Shown: positions 41,512 through 48,246 of the stretch, piece by piece
Layout of the letters: each line of letters begins with the position of its first letter
How positions within the stretch are numbered: position 1 is the first letter of the stretch
Assembly (NCBI GenBank): GCA_048262655.1
Contig: JBLXEY010000002.1
Coordinates: forward strand, 620,001-684,000
From: JABMNT01 sp048262655
GTDB lineage: Bacteria; Pseudomonadota; Alphaproteobacteria; Rhodospirillales; Casp-alpha2
Reading direction: 5' to 3'
DNA: 64,000 nt
Position numbers and translations under genes: made by a program
Notes under the pieces: generated by a model
What the model was told of the DNA's origin: nothing
Seen by the model: only the letters and a program-made list of their open reading frames with translations
Databases searched by the model: none

Positions 41512-43130
41512 TGTCTTCCCCCAAGTCGCCTATTGAGAACTCCCGCCGTAACAATCCGTATTACTGCTCAGAGTATAAGCAGGTAAAATTGGCAGTTGAT
41601 GAGCTTTACGATGTATATAAAGCCTATAAAAAACGCACTAGTAAAAGCCGTAATTATTCAATACGCAGCTCCGATATCGATAAGATAAAGCGCCACATAG
41701 AAAACGTGGTACTGGACCTATATTCGGCATGGCATGGTGATCCCACAAAATCCATAGGCTATAGTCGCGACGAGAAGCATTTCAAACGTAAGCAGCCCAA
41801 GTGGAAAAGCGGTGGTAGCTACTACGATTATCTGAATAAAAAGCCGCTGTTGAGTAAGACCTTTTTCCTGAGTGCAATCGACTTCCTGATTGATGGCGAT
41901 TACGTCAGTTCAGAAACCGCCCCATCATACAAGGAAACCGCGAAGGCGAAGCTGCCACGATCAAAGTTCTCTTCGCGCATCCGAGCCAAGGAAAAGCTAA
42001 TCGAATTACTACATCATCATGGCGTGAACTGGGCTGCTATCCAGACCGACCTCAACAGGTCATTCATTGTTCTCAGAGACGAGAAACGAAAGCCGATTCC
42101 GTATGATCCCGATACCAACCTGCCTATAGTGGAAATGAACGAGCGATTGCAGAAACTCAATGAAATATACGATCTGCTTTATGTTGACCTAAACATTCCA
42201 GAGGATGAACTTAAGGCCCTTCGTAAGCGTTTGGCATCAACCAGAAGCGATATTGACGAAGAAGATGACGGTAAACAGATAGACGACGATGACGTTTATG
42301 ATCCAGAGGAATTTAGAGAGCCGTTTGAACTGAACAACCGTATTCTGAAGCGTAAGTTCATCAATGACTTCGACACTGGTGGGCGCTTTTATGGTGGATG
42401 GTGGCAAGGCTGCCCAAGTGAACTACGAAAACACATCACTATTCAGGGCAGGGTAACTGCTGAAGCCGACTTTTCCACTATCCAGCCCCGCATCCTGTAC
42501 ACAGAAAAGGGGCTGCCAGTACCTGATGACTCGTACTTGGTTGATGGTTGGGATAAACAGTACCGAGACATTTACAAGAAAGCATTCAATCAGCTCATCA
42601 ACTCCAAGCCCAAGGTGAAAAACAATCTGTCGTTACTCAGCCCAGACCTGAAGCCAAAGACATTGCCTGCTGGTTGGGACGACATGAATAAGAACAAAAA
42701 GAAGAAGCACCAACTGGCTGAGTTCAAAAGGCTCACAGGAAGAGAATACACAGAGTTGCTTACAGATTTAATCGCATACCATGACCCGATAAAGAACTAT
42801 TTCTTTTCTCAGTCATGGAAATGGTTGCAACGCATAGACTCCGATATAGCTGAGTTAGTTATCTTTAAGCTAGTAGGTGAGAATATACCTGCTTTACCGA
42901 TACATGATTCATTCATTGTTCCACTGGATGACAAGCTCAATAACCTTGTTGAGTTGCGCAAAGCAATGGAGCAAGCCTTTGAAGATGTAATGGGAGTTAA
43001 ATGTAAGATTGATACAAAGGAAATAGTGAATACCGACGAGTACAAAGCATCTGTAATGAACGTGCCAGCTGACCACTTCAGGTACAAATTGAACTATATT
43101 GAATGGACAAGCATACGAAGCAATGACTAA
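41511..43130 (+). CDS. Palm-polymerase-like protein of the PolA/T7-RNA-polymerase superfamily
   Basis: The ATG at 41511 overlaps the integrase stop; the GTG three bases upstream is also possible (539-540 aa). The second half shows, in order and spacing, three polymerase motifs: motif A GGRFYGGWWQ ... TAEADFSTIQPRILY (catalytic Asp near residue 320), motif B YRDIYKKAFNQLIN (Arg near 352, Lys near 356), and motif C PALPIHDSFIVP (Asp near 465, in HDS as in T7 RNA polymerase). The N-terminal 270 residues are basic and unrecognised. I recognise the GRFYGGWWQ block from proteins usually left as hypothetical; the enzymatic role (primase, DNA or RNA polymerase, or inactive) is inference. Confidence 0.7.
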   Translation: MSSPKSPIENSRRNNPYYCSEYKQVKLAVDELYDVYKAYKKRTSKSRNYSIRSSDIDKIKRHIENVVLDLYSAWHGDPTKSIGYSRDEKHFKRKQPKWKSGGSYYDYLNKKPLLSKTFFLSAIDFLIDGDYVSSETAPSYKETAKAKLPRSKFSSRIRAKEKLIELLHHHGVNWAAIQTDLNRSFIVLRDEKRKPIPYDPDTNLPIVEMNERLQKLNEIYDLLYVDLNIPEDELKALRKRLASTRSDIDEEDDGKQIDDDDVYDPEEFREPFELNNRILKRKFINDFDTGGRFYGGWWQGCPSELRKHITIQGRVTAEADFSTIQPRILYTEKGLPVPDDSYLVDGWDKQYRDIYKKAFNQLINSKPKVKNNLSLLSPDLKPKTLPAGWDDMNKNKKKKHQLAEFKRLTGREYTELLTDLIAYHDPIKNYFFSQSWKWLQRIDSDIAELVIFKLVGENIPALPIHDSFIVPLDDKLNNLVELRKAMEQAFEDVMGVKCKIDTKEIVNTDEYKASVMNVPADHFRYKLNYIEWTSIRSND

Positions 43131-43550
43131 GGGTTAAAGGTAGGTGGTTACTCTTCAGGCCAATGAGGGCCATACAGACTGTTGAGTTACTTCATCGTAT
43201 TAACGCAGCACTCCGATGGACTATATTGAGGTTATATTGGCCTTCGGTATTCAGCTAATTGATCAAGCTGGGCTCCGATGTTCTATATAGTTCTTCTTCA
43301 TTACTAACCCACGAATTGATACCTGTTCAGATAGACTGTGACATATCAACATAGACCACCCAAATAACTATGTAGCCCTTTGTTATTACGACACTTCCCA
43401 CTATACCTGCCGAGTATTCATTGCACCCATTAATATCCCCCGTAACTACCCGCTATCTTTCCTTTATTGGACAGCCCTGTTAGGCTGCTTTAAACACCCC
43501 ACAGGAGGCCCTACAGTGCGTCAGGAGGGCCACATCAGGAGATTTCCTCA
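43131..43550. other. Gene-free region with imperfect repeats upstream of the H-NS-like gene
   Basis: CTCCGATGGACTATAT at 43211-43226 recurs as CTCCGATGTTCTATAT at 43273-43288 (14 of 16 equal, 62 bp apart). Further on, GGCCCT at 43507-43512 can pair with AGGGCC at 43526-43531 just before the SD of the H-NS-like gene. The region could hold a promoter, an autoregulatory site or a replication origin next to the polymerase-like gene. No reading frame of interest was seen. Confidence 0.45.
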
Positions 43551-43865
43551 ATGCACAACCTAAACATAGAACCGCTCACTGTGCAGGCTCTGAGGGCCTT
43601 GCAGAAGGACACGGAGAAACAGATTAAACTCAAAGAAACTGAAGATCGTAAGCGTGTTGTGAAAGAGTTACGCCAACTCGCTAAAGATAACGGTTATGAC
43701 CTAGACGATCTGATGAGAAAGGCTAGTAAAACTGGCCCAAAGGGCAAGTTGCCAGCGAAGTACAAAGACCCTGACTCAGATACAACATGGAGTGGTAAAG
43801 GCACTACACCTAAATGGGCTAAACCCTATAAAGATCAGGGTAGAATGGTGGAGTTGGAGCTTTGA
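43551..43865 (+). CDS. H-NS-family nucleoid protein
   Basis: The 104-residue protein has an N-terminal coiled coil (about residues 8-60, rich in Lys/Glu: ALRALQKDTEKQIKLKETED) and the C-terminal H-NS DNA-binding motif YKDPDSDTTWSGKGTTPKWA near residues 71-90. Such xenogeneic silencers bind AT-rich DNA and are often carried by mobile elements to silence their own or host genes. AGGAG precedes the ATG at 9-bp spacing. Its stop overlaps the start of the next gene by 4 bp, so the two are co-expressed. Confidence 0.88.
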   Translation: MHNLNIEPLTVQALRALQKDTEKQIKLKETEDRKRVVKELRQLAKDNGYDLDDLMRKASKTGPKGKLPAKYKDPDSDTTWSGKGTTPKWAKPYKDQGRMVELEL

Positions 43866-44185
43866 AGAGAATTCTTGTATTTCTTATTATTTTAGTTGCC
43901 TTCGATACTTCTAAGGCGAGCAGTTCAGATATTACAGGAAACCCCGTATTTGAACTTTGTAAAGAAGATGTCTTCACGTGTGGAATATTTGCAGTTGGAT
44001 TTCAGTCCGGAGTTTATGTTGGTGAGACGTACCCAAGCGCGATATGCATCCCGGATACAACCACCTTAGGTCAATTGGGAGAAGTTCTTGTAAAATATAT
44101 GGAGGAACACCCGGCGGAGCGCCACAAACCTATAGGGGCCATAGCATCTTCGGCATTTTTAATTGCCTTCAGGTGTAATCAGTAA
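43862..44185 (+). CDS. Secreted Rap1a/Tai-like small protein
   Basis: A TTG start at 43862 overlaps the H-NS-like stop (TTGA) and follows GGAG at close spacing (107 aa). The signal peptide MKRILVFLIILVAFDTSKAS is clear. The mature part has four Cys and the pattern GFQSGVYVG ... ICIPDTTTLGQLGEVLVKYM EEHPAERHKPIGAI, which matches the Rap1a/Tai immunity fold in outline (CIP and HP..RH are the recognised positions). In that family proteins neutralise secreted amidase effectors; here no effector gene is adjacent, so a general periplasmic role is possible. Confidence 0.72.
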   Translation: MKRILVFLIILVAFDTSKASSSDITGNPVFELCKEDVFTCGIFAVGFQSGVYVGETYPSAICIPDTTTLGQLGEVLVKYMEEHPAERHKPIGAIASSAFLIAFRCNQ

Positions 44186-44259
44186 TTTTAGAGAATGACT
44201 ATAGCTGTTCAGTATTCTAACAGAATTGTTAACCTAGGGTTATATTTAATGGTGCGTCT

Positions 44260-44706
44260 TTAATACGCTTTGATCAGCTTTTTGAATTCTTCAACGATGT
44301 CCGACTCACAATCCCGACCATCCAATGTGAATACTTCCGCCCCAGTTTGGTTATCAATAAAGGATATCTCATATCTTACAGCAGGACTAAAATTAAAGCA
44401 TACGTCAAATCGTTTTGAGGCTACCAACAGCCTGTACCTGGAATTAAAAGTATCGTAGTTCTTTAGCTTAGTAGACGCTCCAATTTGCCCTTCAGTTATT
44501 GATGGGCCACCATCAACCATTAACTTCCAGCCATTTTGTGACAGAGCGCTTTTAAGCCCTCCTTTCAATCCCTTCGAGCCAGCTGGTACGGTTATGGTTT
44601 TATCTGAGACGTCAACGGCGGAATATGTTTGAACATTGGTTTTCGCACATCCAACTACAGCAAACGAAACCAGCAAACACAGCGCGTTCAGTCCGAGACG
44701 TTTCAT
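44260..44706 (-). CDS. Lipoprotein of unknown function
   Basis: The frame is open to 44742, but the ATG at 44706 starts a clean lipoprotein signal (MKRLGLNALCLLVSFAVVGC, lipobox VVGC) and is preferred (148 aa). The mature part, with SDKTITVPAGSKGLKGGLKS and YRLLVASKRFDVCFNFSPAV, is soluble and has two further Cys. No family is recognised with certainty; the arrangement of a short beta-rich domain after the lipid anchor resembles small outer-membrane lipoproteins. It is convergent with the Rap1a-like gene, 74 bp between stops. Confidence 0.7.
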   Translation of the reverse strand: MKRLGLNALCLLVSFAVVGCAKTNVQTYSAVDVSDKTITVPAGSKGLKGGLKSALSQNGWKLMVDGGPSITEGQIGASTKLKNYDTFNSRYRLLVASKRFDVCFNFSPAVRYEISFIDNQTGAEVFTLDGRDCESDIVEEFKKLIKAY

Positions 44707-44819
44707 AATATTAAGCCTTACATAAGATTGTTTGAAGTTCAACTTTAGCGGTTAATCTAAAAGTGTCAAACAGGACTAGTTGTTAGTTTCGACGTACTAT
44801 TCTAAAGAGAAAACGTCTC

Positions 44820-45017
44820 TCAATAACCGACATCACCACGCCACAGCCTGACAACTGCGAACAGCAGCCCCAACGTAATTGCAGGCCAGACCACACACAG
44901 GGATATCAGCACAAATTCATGGTAGGTAATACCAAAGAACTTCGCAGCGACTAAAAACCAATTGTCGAACTCCCAATACCACGCCATGTACCACTCCTTG
45001 AAATCAGCCCAGTTCAT
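44820..45017 (-). CDS. Small membrane protein, paralogue of the protein at 45621
   Basis: The 65-residue protein has one long hydrophobic segment (ISLCVVWPAITLGLLFAVVR) and an N-terminal amphipathic, Trp-rich part (WYMAWYWEFDNW). The stretch AKFFGITYHEFVLISLCVVW aligns with ARWFGITYEEINVWLFCVIW of the upstream small protein, so the two are paralogues. Its start overlaps the Sel1 stop by 4 bp. Function unknown; such pairs around a Sel1 protein suggest a membrane complex. Confidence 0.7.
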   Translation of the reverse strand: MNWADFKEWYMAWYWEFDNWFLVAAKFFGITYHEFVLISLCVVWPAITLGLLFAVVRLWRGDVGY

Positions 45018-45634
45018 ACGCCTAACTCCGCTGTTTCAACTTGCCCTTTACTGTTCGCCTCTGCCTTTTCCAGCCACTCCTTCGCCAACTTCTCGTCTTG
45101 CTTCACGAACGTTCCTGAAGAGAGCATGTGAGAAAGCCTGAGCTGGGCATCCAAGTAATTGTTGAGAGCTGATTCGTGAAGCCAGCGCAGAGATTCCAGA
45201 TCGTCTTCTTCGCAGCCTGTCCCATTGCTGAGCATCGCCCCGACTTTGTACTGGCTTTTGGCATCGCCCATGAACGCAGCCAGACGGTACAGTTTGAATT
45301 TGAGTGTTGGCTTATCAGTGGTTTTCTCAGCCAAGGAGCGGACGTATTTGGCAGAGGGCAGGTCGTTTAGGTCGCCAGCTTTCTTGATCTTGTCGAGCTG
45401 AATAGATACAGCTGATTTGGCCTTATCAGACATCACGCATTTGCCAGCGGTCATGTCCTCGATCATTGCAGACGGACACTCAAGACCTGACAAAACGACA
45501 CGGCTTGAGGACGATGATTGTGATGGAGACAGAAAGGCCAACGAAGATACGACAGCAACGACCAGCCCGGCTGATCCGATGGCACCTCCGACAAAACCAA
45601 TCCCGAGATATTTCCACACTTTACGAGACGACAT
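45014..45634 (-). CDS. Membrane-anchored Sel1-repeat protein
   Basis: The 206-residue protein has an N-terminal membrane anchor (about residues 8-35, YLGIGFVGGAIGSAGLVVAV), a Ser-rich linker (QSSSSSR), and a Sel1-type repeat region in the C-terminal half (AAFMGDAKSQYKVGAMLSNG, SALNNYLDAQLRLSHMLSSG). Two Cys near residues 53 and 66 could be paired. It is flanked by, and overlaps, two paralogous small membrane proteins (14-bp overlap upstream, 4-bp overlap downstream). A scaffold role at the membrane is likely; no enzymatic motif was seen. Confidence 0.8.
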   Translation of the reverse strand: MSSRKVWKYLGIGFVGGAIGSAGLVVAVVSSLAFLSPSQSSSSSRVVLSGLECPSAMIEDMTAGKCVMSDKAKSAVSIQLDKIKKAGDLNDLPSAKYVRSLAEKTTDKPTLKFKLYRLAAFMGDAKSQYKVGAMLSNGTGCEEDDLESLRWLHESALNNYLDAQLRLSHMLSSGTFVKQDEKLAKEWLEKAEANSKGQVETAELGV

Positions 45635-45839
45635 GGGACTCTCTCCGAAGGCGCTTGTTTTGTTGCCATAGGAAAAAGCATAAATACATCAGGGCGAGCG
45701 TGAATACGGGCCAGATCACACAGAACAGCCAGACGTTGATTTCTTCATAGGTGATCCCGAACCATCGAGCGACTTCATAAAGAGCGATAACACACCAGTT
45801 AAAGATCGCGTCAATCCAATGGATGCCACTGTTTGCCAT
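45621..45839 (-). CDS. Small membrane protein, paralogue of the protein at 44820
   Basis: The 72-residue protein has two hydrophobic stretches, a weaker one near residues 8-25 and a strong one near 34-57 (EINVWLFCVIWPVFTLALMY), followed by a basic tail (QQNKRLRRESH) that should stay in the cytoplasm. WFGITYEE, then C-V-x-W-P-x-x-T-L-x-L, is shared with the protein at 44820. It overlaps the Sel1 gene by 14 bp and starts 1 bp after the stop of the small basic protein upstream. Function unknown. Confidence 0.7.
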   Translation of the reverse strand: MANSGIHWIDAIFNWCVIALYEVARWFGITYEEINVWLFCVIWPVFTLALMYLCFFLWQQNKRLRRESHVVS

Positions 45840-45840
45840 G

Positions 45841-46050
45841 CTATTTCCTTTCCGCTGTCTTCCTCGTGGGATAGGGCCGCTGCTCCGGTTTACGTTGGCT
45901 GATCAGCTGTTGAGCCTGTCGAGTGTAGCCGTGTTTGTTCAGCCACTGGGCAGCTTCGGAGACGTCAGCGCGGTTGCCAATGCGTCTCTGTAATGCCGTT
46001 GCCAGCAAGTAAACAAAGCCAGCCTGTTTTCTGTAATGATCGCTTGCCAA
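45841..46050 (-). CDS. Small basic protein heading a four-gene operon
   Basis: The 69-residue protein is basic and soluble (MASDHYRKQAGFVYLLATAL ... YPTRKTAERK). The helix-like segment VSEAAQWLNKHGYTRQAQQL could be a small DNA-binding or adaptor fold, but no family is recognised. It is followed after a 1-bp gap by the small membrane protein, which suggests operon structure and coupled translation. Alternative in-frame starts exist upstream of 46050 only as non-ATG codons. Confidence 0.55.
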   Translation of the reverse strand: MASDHYRKQAGFVYLLATALQRRIGNRADVSEAAQWLNKHGYTRQAQQLISQRKPEQRPYPTRKTAERK

Positions 46051-46150
46051 TTCTCTGATGCACCAAAAACCCTGATAAATGTGGGGCTATTATGGTTTGC
46101 ATTATGGTCGGGATGTGGCAGCATTAGGGTGATATTGTGGGGCGCGTATA

Positions 46151-47188
46151 ATGTTCGGATTTTCTAAAACTGATATCAACTTTGTTAACTGGCAACGTGA
46201 GTCATTTAAGATATTTGATCACGGTAATATTCCCTATTTTTCTTCCGAACAAGATGGCACTTTGGAGTTAATCTATGGCTTCGACGGAATGGATGAATTT
46301 AAAATGGGACAACCTTTTCCCATTTTATCACGTTGGTTTACTAATAAAGTGATCTCAGTTTGCCCAATACGGCTGGTTAGGATGTCAGAGGATAATTATA
46401 GATCAAAGTTGATAAATCACGATGCATTAACGATTGATTGCTCTAATATTTTAATTGTTCAAGTGTATTCAAAAGATACACCATTTTTTAAAAAGCGTGT
46501 GAGCTCCTCGGGTTTGAACAACAAACGCGATAGAGAGTATAAATTTCATAACAATCCGCACATTAATATTAATGGGGAGAGCTTTCCATTTAAGAACTAT
46601 ACCTTTGGTTATGATTATTCCCTTTATGAGTACCCGTGGACTACACGATTTAATTTAGTTTTTAGTGAGACCATTGACACTTGTAGAGCGTCACAAACCA
46701 TGAAGGAATTTAATGAGGACATAGGTGATATTAAGAAAGTTTCGTTTGGTATTATTTCTTATGGTGGGTTTGTTGGTAGCAGACATAGGAGAGCGTCTGA
46801 TTTTCCAATATCTGTCAGATTTGACCGGAATGGAAATGTTTTACTTAACCCTGAAAAGACATATTGCGAGTGTGTTATTACATGTAGTGAGAAAAGTGAG
46901 CAACCACGGTCCCAAAACCCACTCATCGACGACTTTGATGAAGACTTTGAGGACGAAGATTATGAATATAATTATGAAAAAGAGTTCATTACATTTTCAA
47001 GCGATGACTTCAAAAGCCAGATTGAAATCAGGTCACATGGCATGGATATGAATGACGGAATGTTCGGAGTTTGGTTGAAAGACATTATCACATTTGAGGG
47101 AAATTGGATCGAGTTCAGGAAGTTCTTACGTAAAGCTAGCAACAGCCCTAATGAATCCTATAAGGCCATCGCTAATAAAAGATACTAA
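46151..47188 (+). CDS. AT-rich orphan protein of unknown function
   Basis: The 345-residue protein (MFGFSKTDINFVNWQRESFK...) has no signal peptide, membrane segment or familiar motif. It is rich in Phe, Tyr, Asn and Asp and has an acidic stretch near residues 254-270 (DDFDEDFEDEDYEYNYEKEF). Codon use is far more A/T-rich than in the flanking chromosome and than in the integrase gene, which suggests separate, recent acquisition. It is transcribed away from the four-gene operon. A role in host or phage interaction is possible from context but unsupported by motif. Confidence 0.7.
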   Translation: MFGFSKTDINFVNWQRESFKIFDHGNIPYFSSEQDGTLELIYGFDGMDEFKMGQPFPILSRWFTNKVISVCPIRLVRMSEDNYRSKLINHDALTIDCSNILIVQVYSKDTPFFKKRVSSSGLNNKRDREYKFHNNPHININGESFPFKNYTFGYDYSLYEYPWTTRFNLVFSETIDTCRASQTMKEFNEDIGDIKKVSFGIISYGGFVGSRHRRASDFPISVRFDRNGNVLLNPEKTYCECVITCSEKSEQPRSQNPLIDDFDEDFEDEDYEYNYEKEFITFSSDDFKSQIEIRSHGMDMNDGMFGVWLKDIITFEGNWIEFRKFLRKASNSPNESYKAIANKRY

Positions 47189-47289
47189 AGACAATATGGT
47201 ATTTTTAATTACTGGGTATATACGTCCACCTATTTGATCATGCGCCATTCGACAGATAAAATTCAGTTCATAAAATTGGAGTAATTATA

Positions 47290-47517
47290 ATGAAAATACT
47301 TGGTGTAACGTGTTTTCTATGTGCATTTGCTGTTCTTTTCCCACCTTACGGCTTTCATAATTTCGAACAGTTCGCATTTATCTTTTCGGAGAGTGTTCCT
47401 CTTAAAGATTATTCTAACCTAAAAGCACAAATATTATGGCATATTTTAGGAGCAGAAATAGCTGCAATTCTTTTTGCAGGAATAGGGTTGCACTTTATCA
47501 TTAAGAACAAAAGCTAA
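47290..47517 (+). CDS. Small two-helix membrane protein of unknown function
   Basis: The 75-residue protein has two hydrophobic segments, about residues 4-20 (LGVTCFLCAFAVLFPPYGF) and 48-70 (ILWHILGAEIAAILFAGIGL), and a short Lys-rich tail. GGAG lies 8 bp before the ATG. It follows the orphan gene on the same strand after about 100 bp. It could be a small holin-like or toxin-like protein, but no family is recognised. Confidence 0.6.
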   Translation: MKILGVTCFLCAFAVLFPPYGFHNFEQFAFIFSESVPLKDYSNLKAQILWHILGAEIAAILFAGIGLHFIIKNKS

Positions 47518-47907
47518 CTAAGAATTTCCCTAGGAATATCCCAGCACCAGTGAAAAGACACCACAGGTACCCCACACCACCATGCTCCCCCCATCCCCAT
47601 TCATTAATTATGAGGAACAACAAGCTGTACTATGGTGACAAGACTGTAATTTGTGTGGCTAAGATGGGGCAGACAACTAGATGAAGCAGTAAAACGGCTC
47701 TGTTATCGACTTCTTAATCGTTGTTTAGCCTAAACCATCTAAGATGATGAATAGATTTATGCTGTTCTACAGCCCTACCCAATAGTGGCTGTAAGTTTGA
47801 ACATAACCAGCATCTTACAATCCGTATACATAAACCGCATACATAAGGTTTTTATGTATTTTATAAATATTCAATGTTTTCAATGATTTATATGCCAACT
47901 CGAAAGT
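47518..47907. other. Gene-free right end of the element
   Basis: This AT-rich stretch contains no recognisable gene. It holds the right arm-type repeat (47822-47845), further AT-rich DNA, and the start of a perfect hairpin (47894-47911) that abuts the att core. It is best read as recombinase-binding DNA of the former attP. Confidence 0.6.
47822..47845. repeat. Right arm-type repeat of the recombinase
   Basis: CCGTATACATAAACCG at 47822-47837 is identical to 40107-40122 and is followed by CATACATA versus TATACACA on the left. It ends 62 bp before the right core, the same distance as between the left core and left arm repeat. Orientation is direct. This is the layout expected for arm sites of a tyrosine recombinase. 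Confidence 0.7.
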
Positions 47908-47911
47908 TGGC
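47894..47911 (-). terminator. Hairpin abutting the tRNA-Glu 3' end
   Basis: On the minus strand GCCAACT-TTCG-AGTTGGC forms a perfect 7-bp stem with a TTCG tetraloop, starting with the discriminator and CCA of the tRNA. It comes from the element side of the junction. ATATAAAT follows in place of a T-run. It could stop or process the tRNA transcript after integration. Confidence 0.55.
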
Positions 47912-47924
47912 GACCCCTACGGGA
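47908..47924. repeat. attR core repeat (3' end of tRNA-Glu)
   Basis: This is the 17-bp block TGGCGACCCCTACGGGA identical to attL. It covers the CCA, discriminator, acceptor strand and part of the T arm. The tRNA remains complete, as the element restores the 3' end. Confidence 0.88.
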
Positions 47925-47983
47925 TTCGAACCCGTGTTGCCGCCGTGAAAGGGCGGTGTCCTAGGCCTCTAGACGAAGGGGTC
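47908..47983 (-). tRNA. tRNA-Glu (anticodon TTC)
   Basis: The minus strand from 47983 reads GACCCCTTCGTCTAGAGGCC, then a CCGCC-CTTTCAC-GGCGG anticodon arm with anticodon TTC, and GGGTTCGAATCCC as T arm. The acceptor stem is GACCCCT with AGGGGTC, the discriminator is G, and CCA is encoded (47908-47910). The gene is 76 nt with CCA. It is the insertion target of the element. Confidence 0.96.
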
Positions 47984-48246
47984 ATCTGAGGTGTGAGGGG
48001 GTTAGTAAATGGCCTTGTCGGCAAAATCAACCCTTTCTGCGTCAAGAATACAGATTATTTTCGCCTCCTTTAAAACTGTTCGCAAAAACCACCTATTCCT
48101 GCCATTGATGACCCGGTTTTTGGCTTGTGTCTTGTTAAAATCAAGGATCAGCGCGAAATGATCTTTCCTTACCCCGGGGCGGGAAATACTATCGCTGAAC
48201 GCTGCCGGGGAGGTGGTCTGTTTCAAATTCCAAGGTTGAGGTCTGT

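Larger units (their letters stand above)
40028..47924. mobile_element. 7.9-kb integrative element in tRNA-Glu(TTC)
   Basis: It is delimited by 17-bp direct repeats (40028-40044 and 47908-47924), the right copy being the 3' end of an intact tRNA-Glu gene. A tyrosine recombinase is encoded at the left end, facing inward. Arm-type repeats lie 62 bp inside each core. The content is AT-richer than the flanks and includes many small genes, an H-NS-like protein and a palm-polymerase-like protein. There are no phage structural or conjugation genes, so it is a satellite-like element or genomic islet, not a prophage or ICE. Confidence 0.88.

Noticed and set aside
44820..47517. Toxin-antitoxin or known anti-phage system in the element
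   Set aside because: Small overlapping genes suggested it, but none has a recognisable toxin, nuclease or NTPase motif, so no named system is claimed.
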